Source: an uncultured Clostridia bacterium
GTDB taxonomy: Bacteria; Bacillota; Clostridia; Lachnospirales; CAG-274
Direction: 5' to 3'
Length of the DNA stretch: 64,000 bases
NCBI GenBank assembly: GCA_944384195.1
Contig: CALWSK010000001.1
Span: 348,105-412,104, forward strand
Shown: positions 63,802-64,000 of the stretch, piece by piece
How positions within the stretch are numbered: position 1 is the stretch's first letter
How the letters are laid out: every line of letters starts with the position of its first letter
The notes under the pieces: generated by a model
What the model was told of the DNA's origin: nothing
The model's database searches: none
Seen by the model: only the letters and a program-made list of their open reading frames with translations
Made by a program: the position numbers and the translations under genes

Positions 63802-63830
63802 ATTATACCATACTTTATTGTAAATTGCAA
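63802..63830 (-). promoter_or_regulatory. promoter of the tRNA Asn-Glu-Cys cluster
   Basis: TTGCAA (63825-63830) and TATAAT (63802-63807) with a 17-bp spacer on the minus strand, about 25 bp upstream of tRNA-Asn. So the tRNAs have their own promoter apart from the rRNA operon. Confidence 0.75.
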
Positions 63831-63911
63831 GATATTTTTTTATTTTCTATACATTTTCTTGATAACAAACACTAGCCATATTGATGGTTTTTCCTGATTT
63901 AAACTTTATCT

Positions 63912-64000
63912 ATTGGACAAGCACTCGACCATTAGTACCTATCAGCTGAATACATTACTGCACTTACACCTTAGGCCTATCAACCTTGTCGTCTTCAAGG
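63912..64000 (-). rRNA. 23S rRNA, 3' end (partial)
   Basis: The minus strand matches the end of bacterial 23S rRNA: GAAGACGACAAGGTTGATAG, then GGTGTAAGTGCAGTAATG, then CAGCTGATAGGTACTAATGG and GTCGAGTGCTTGTCC. The gene continues beyond the window. No 5S gene is found between it and tRNA-Asn. Confidence 0.95.

Noticed and set aside
1..64000. CRISPR array or prophage
   Set aside because: I found no spaced direct repeats of CRISPR type and no phage structural, integrase or lysis genes; the longest repeats are the flagellins and the RNA units.

Overview
The window is a very AT-rich chromosomal segment from a motile, spore-forming, anaerobic Firmicute of the class Clostridia. The evidence is the tmk-yaaQ-yaaR-holB-ricT gene order, the rpoD-dnaG-dgt and relA-dtd-hemZ-hisS-aspS blocks, SpoIIP with a SpoIIM-like partner, a T-box leader, a TPP riboswitch, and sigma-28 type flagellin promoters. 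Genus cannot be read safely from the sequence. Most of the window is housekeeping DNA in compact operons. Nearly all genes before 22 kb and between 23.4 and 60.5 kb lie on the minus strand.

Layout. 0-9 kb: a partial small hydrophobic protein, uvrC, a flagellin lysine N-methylase-like gene (FliB family), then the tmk operon down to rsmI. 9-14.6 kb: a hemolysin-III/TrhA gene, then two near-identical flagellin genes bracketed on each side by a pair of approximately 300-bp repeat units. 14.6-22.5 kb: thrS with its T-box, two tandem PilZ genes, trpS, a copper-amine-oxidase-N protein, spoIIM-like and spoIIP. 22.6-34.4 kb: DUF1189, cstA, rpoD-dnaG-dgt, mntP, dnaD-dnaC, a PrsW-like protease, a NUDIX hydrolase and a LacI regulator. 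34.4-48.6 kb: aspS-hisS-hemZ-MBL-dtd-relA, a TPP-riboswitch-controlled thiamine-precursor ABC transporter, and pcp with DUF979/DUF969. 49-60.5 kb: a cell-wall amidase and two giant secreted proteins. 60.7-64 kb: a LysM protein, rho, rpmE, an IS200-like tnpA remnant, tRNA-Asn/Glu/Cys and the 3' end of a 23S rRNA gene.

The most interesting part is 9.8-14.6 kb. Each of the four repeat units has a plus-strand promoter (TTGAC-type, 17-bp spacer) that makes an approximately 80-nt RNA ending in a terminator hairpin. In three of them a convergent minus-strand promoter (TTGAAA, 17-bp spacer) makes an mRNA for a 23-residue, extremely hydrophobic peptide. The Shine-Dalgarno of each mRNA is locked in a CCCCTT/AAGGGG hairpin, and the 5' leader carries a 9-nt match to the shared terminator stem. 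This is the architecture of a type I toxin-antitoxin family, and I propose it as an undescribed one. The fourth unit keeps the RNA but only the last codons of the peptide.

The two flagellin genes also carry two regulatory signals. The fliC2 sigma-28 promoter has a run of 12 G in its spacer, making it 17 bp against 15 bp in fliC1, so the promoter is a likely phase-variation switch. Both flagellin leaders fold into hairpins with compensatory differences and a GGA-containing loop just upstream of the ribosome-binding site, as expected for CsrA-type translational control. With the FliB-like methylase 7 kb away and two PilZ genes 3 kb away, the first 19 kb holds several genes that act on the flagellum or may do so.
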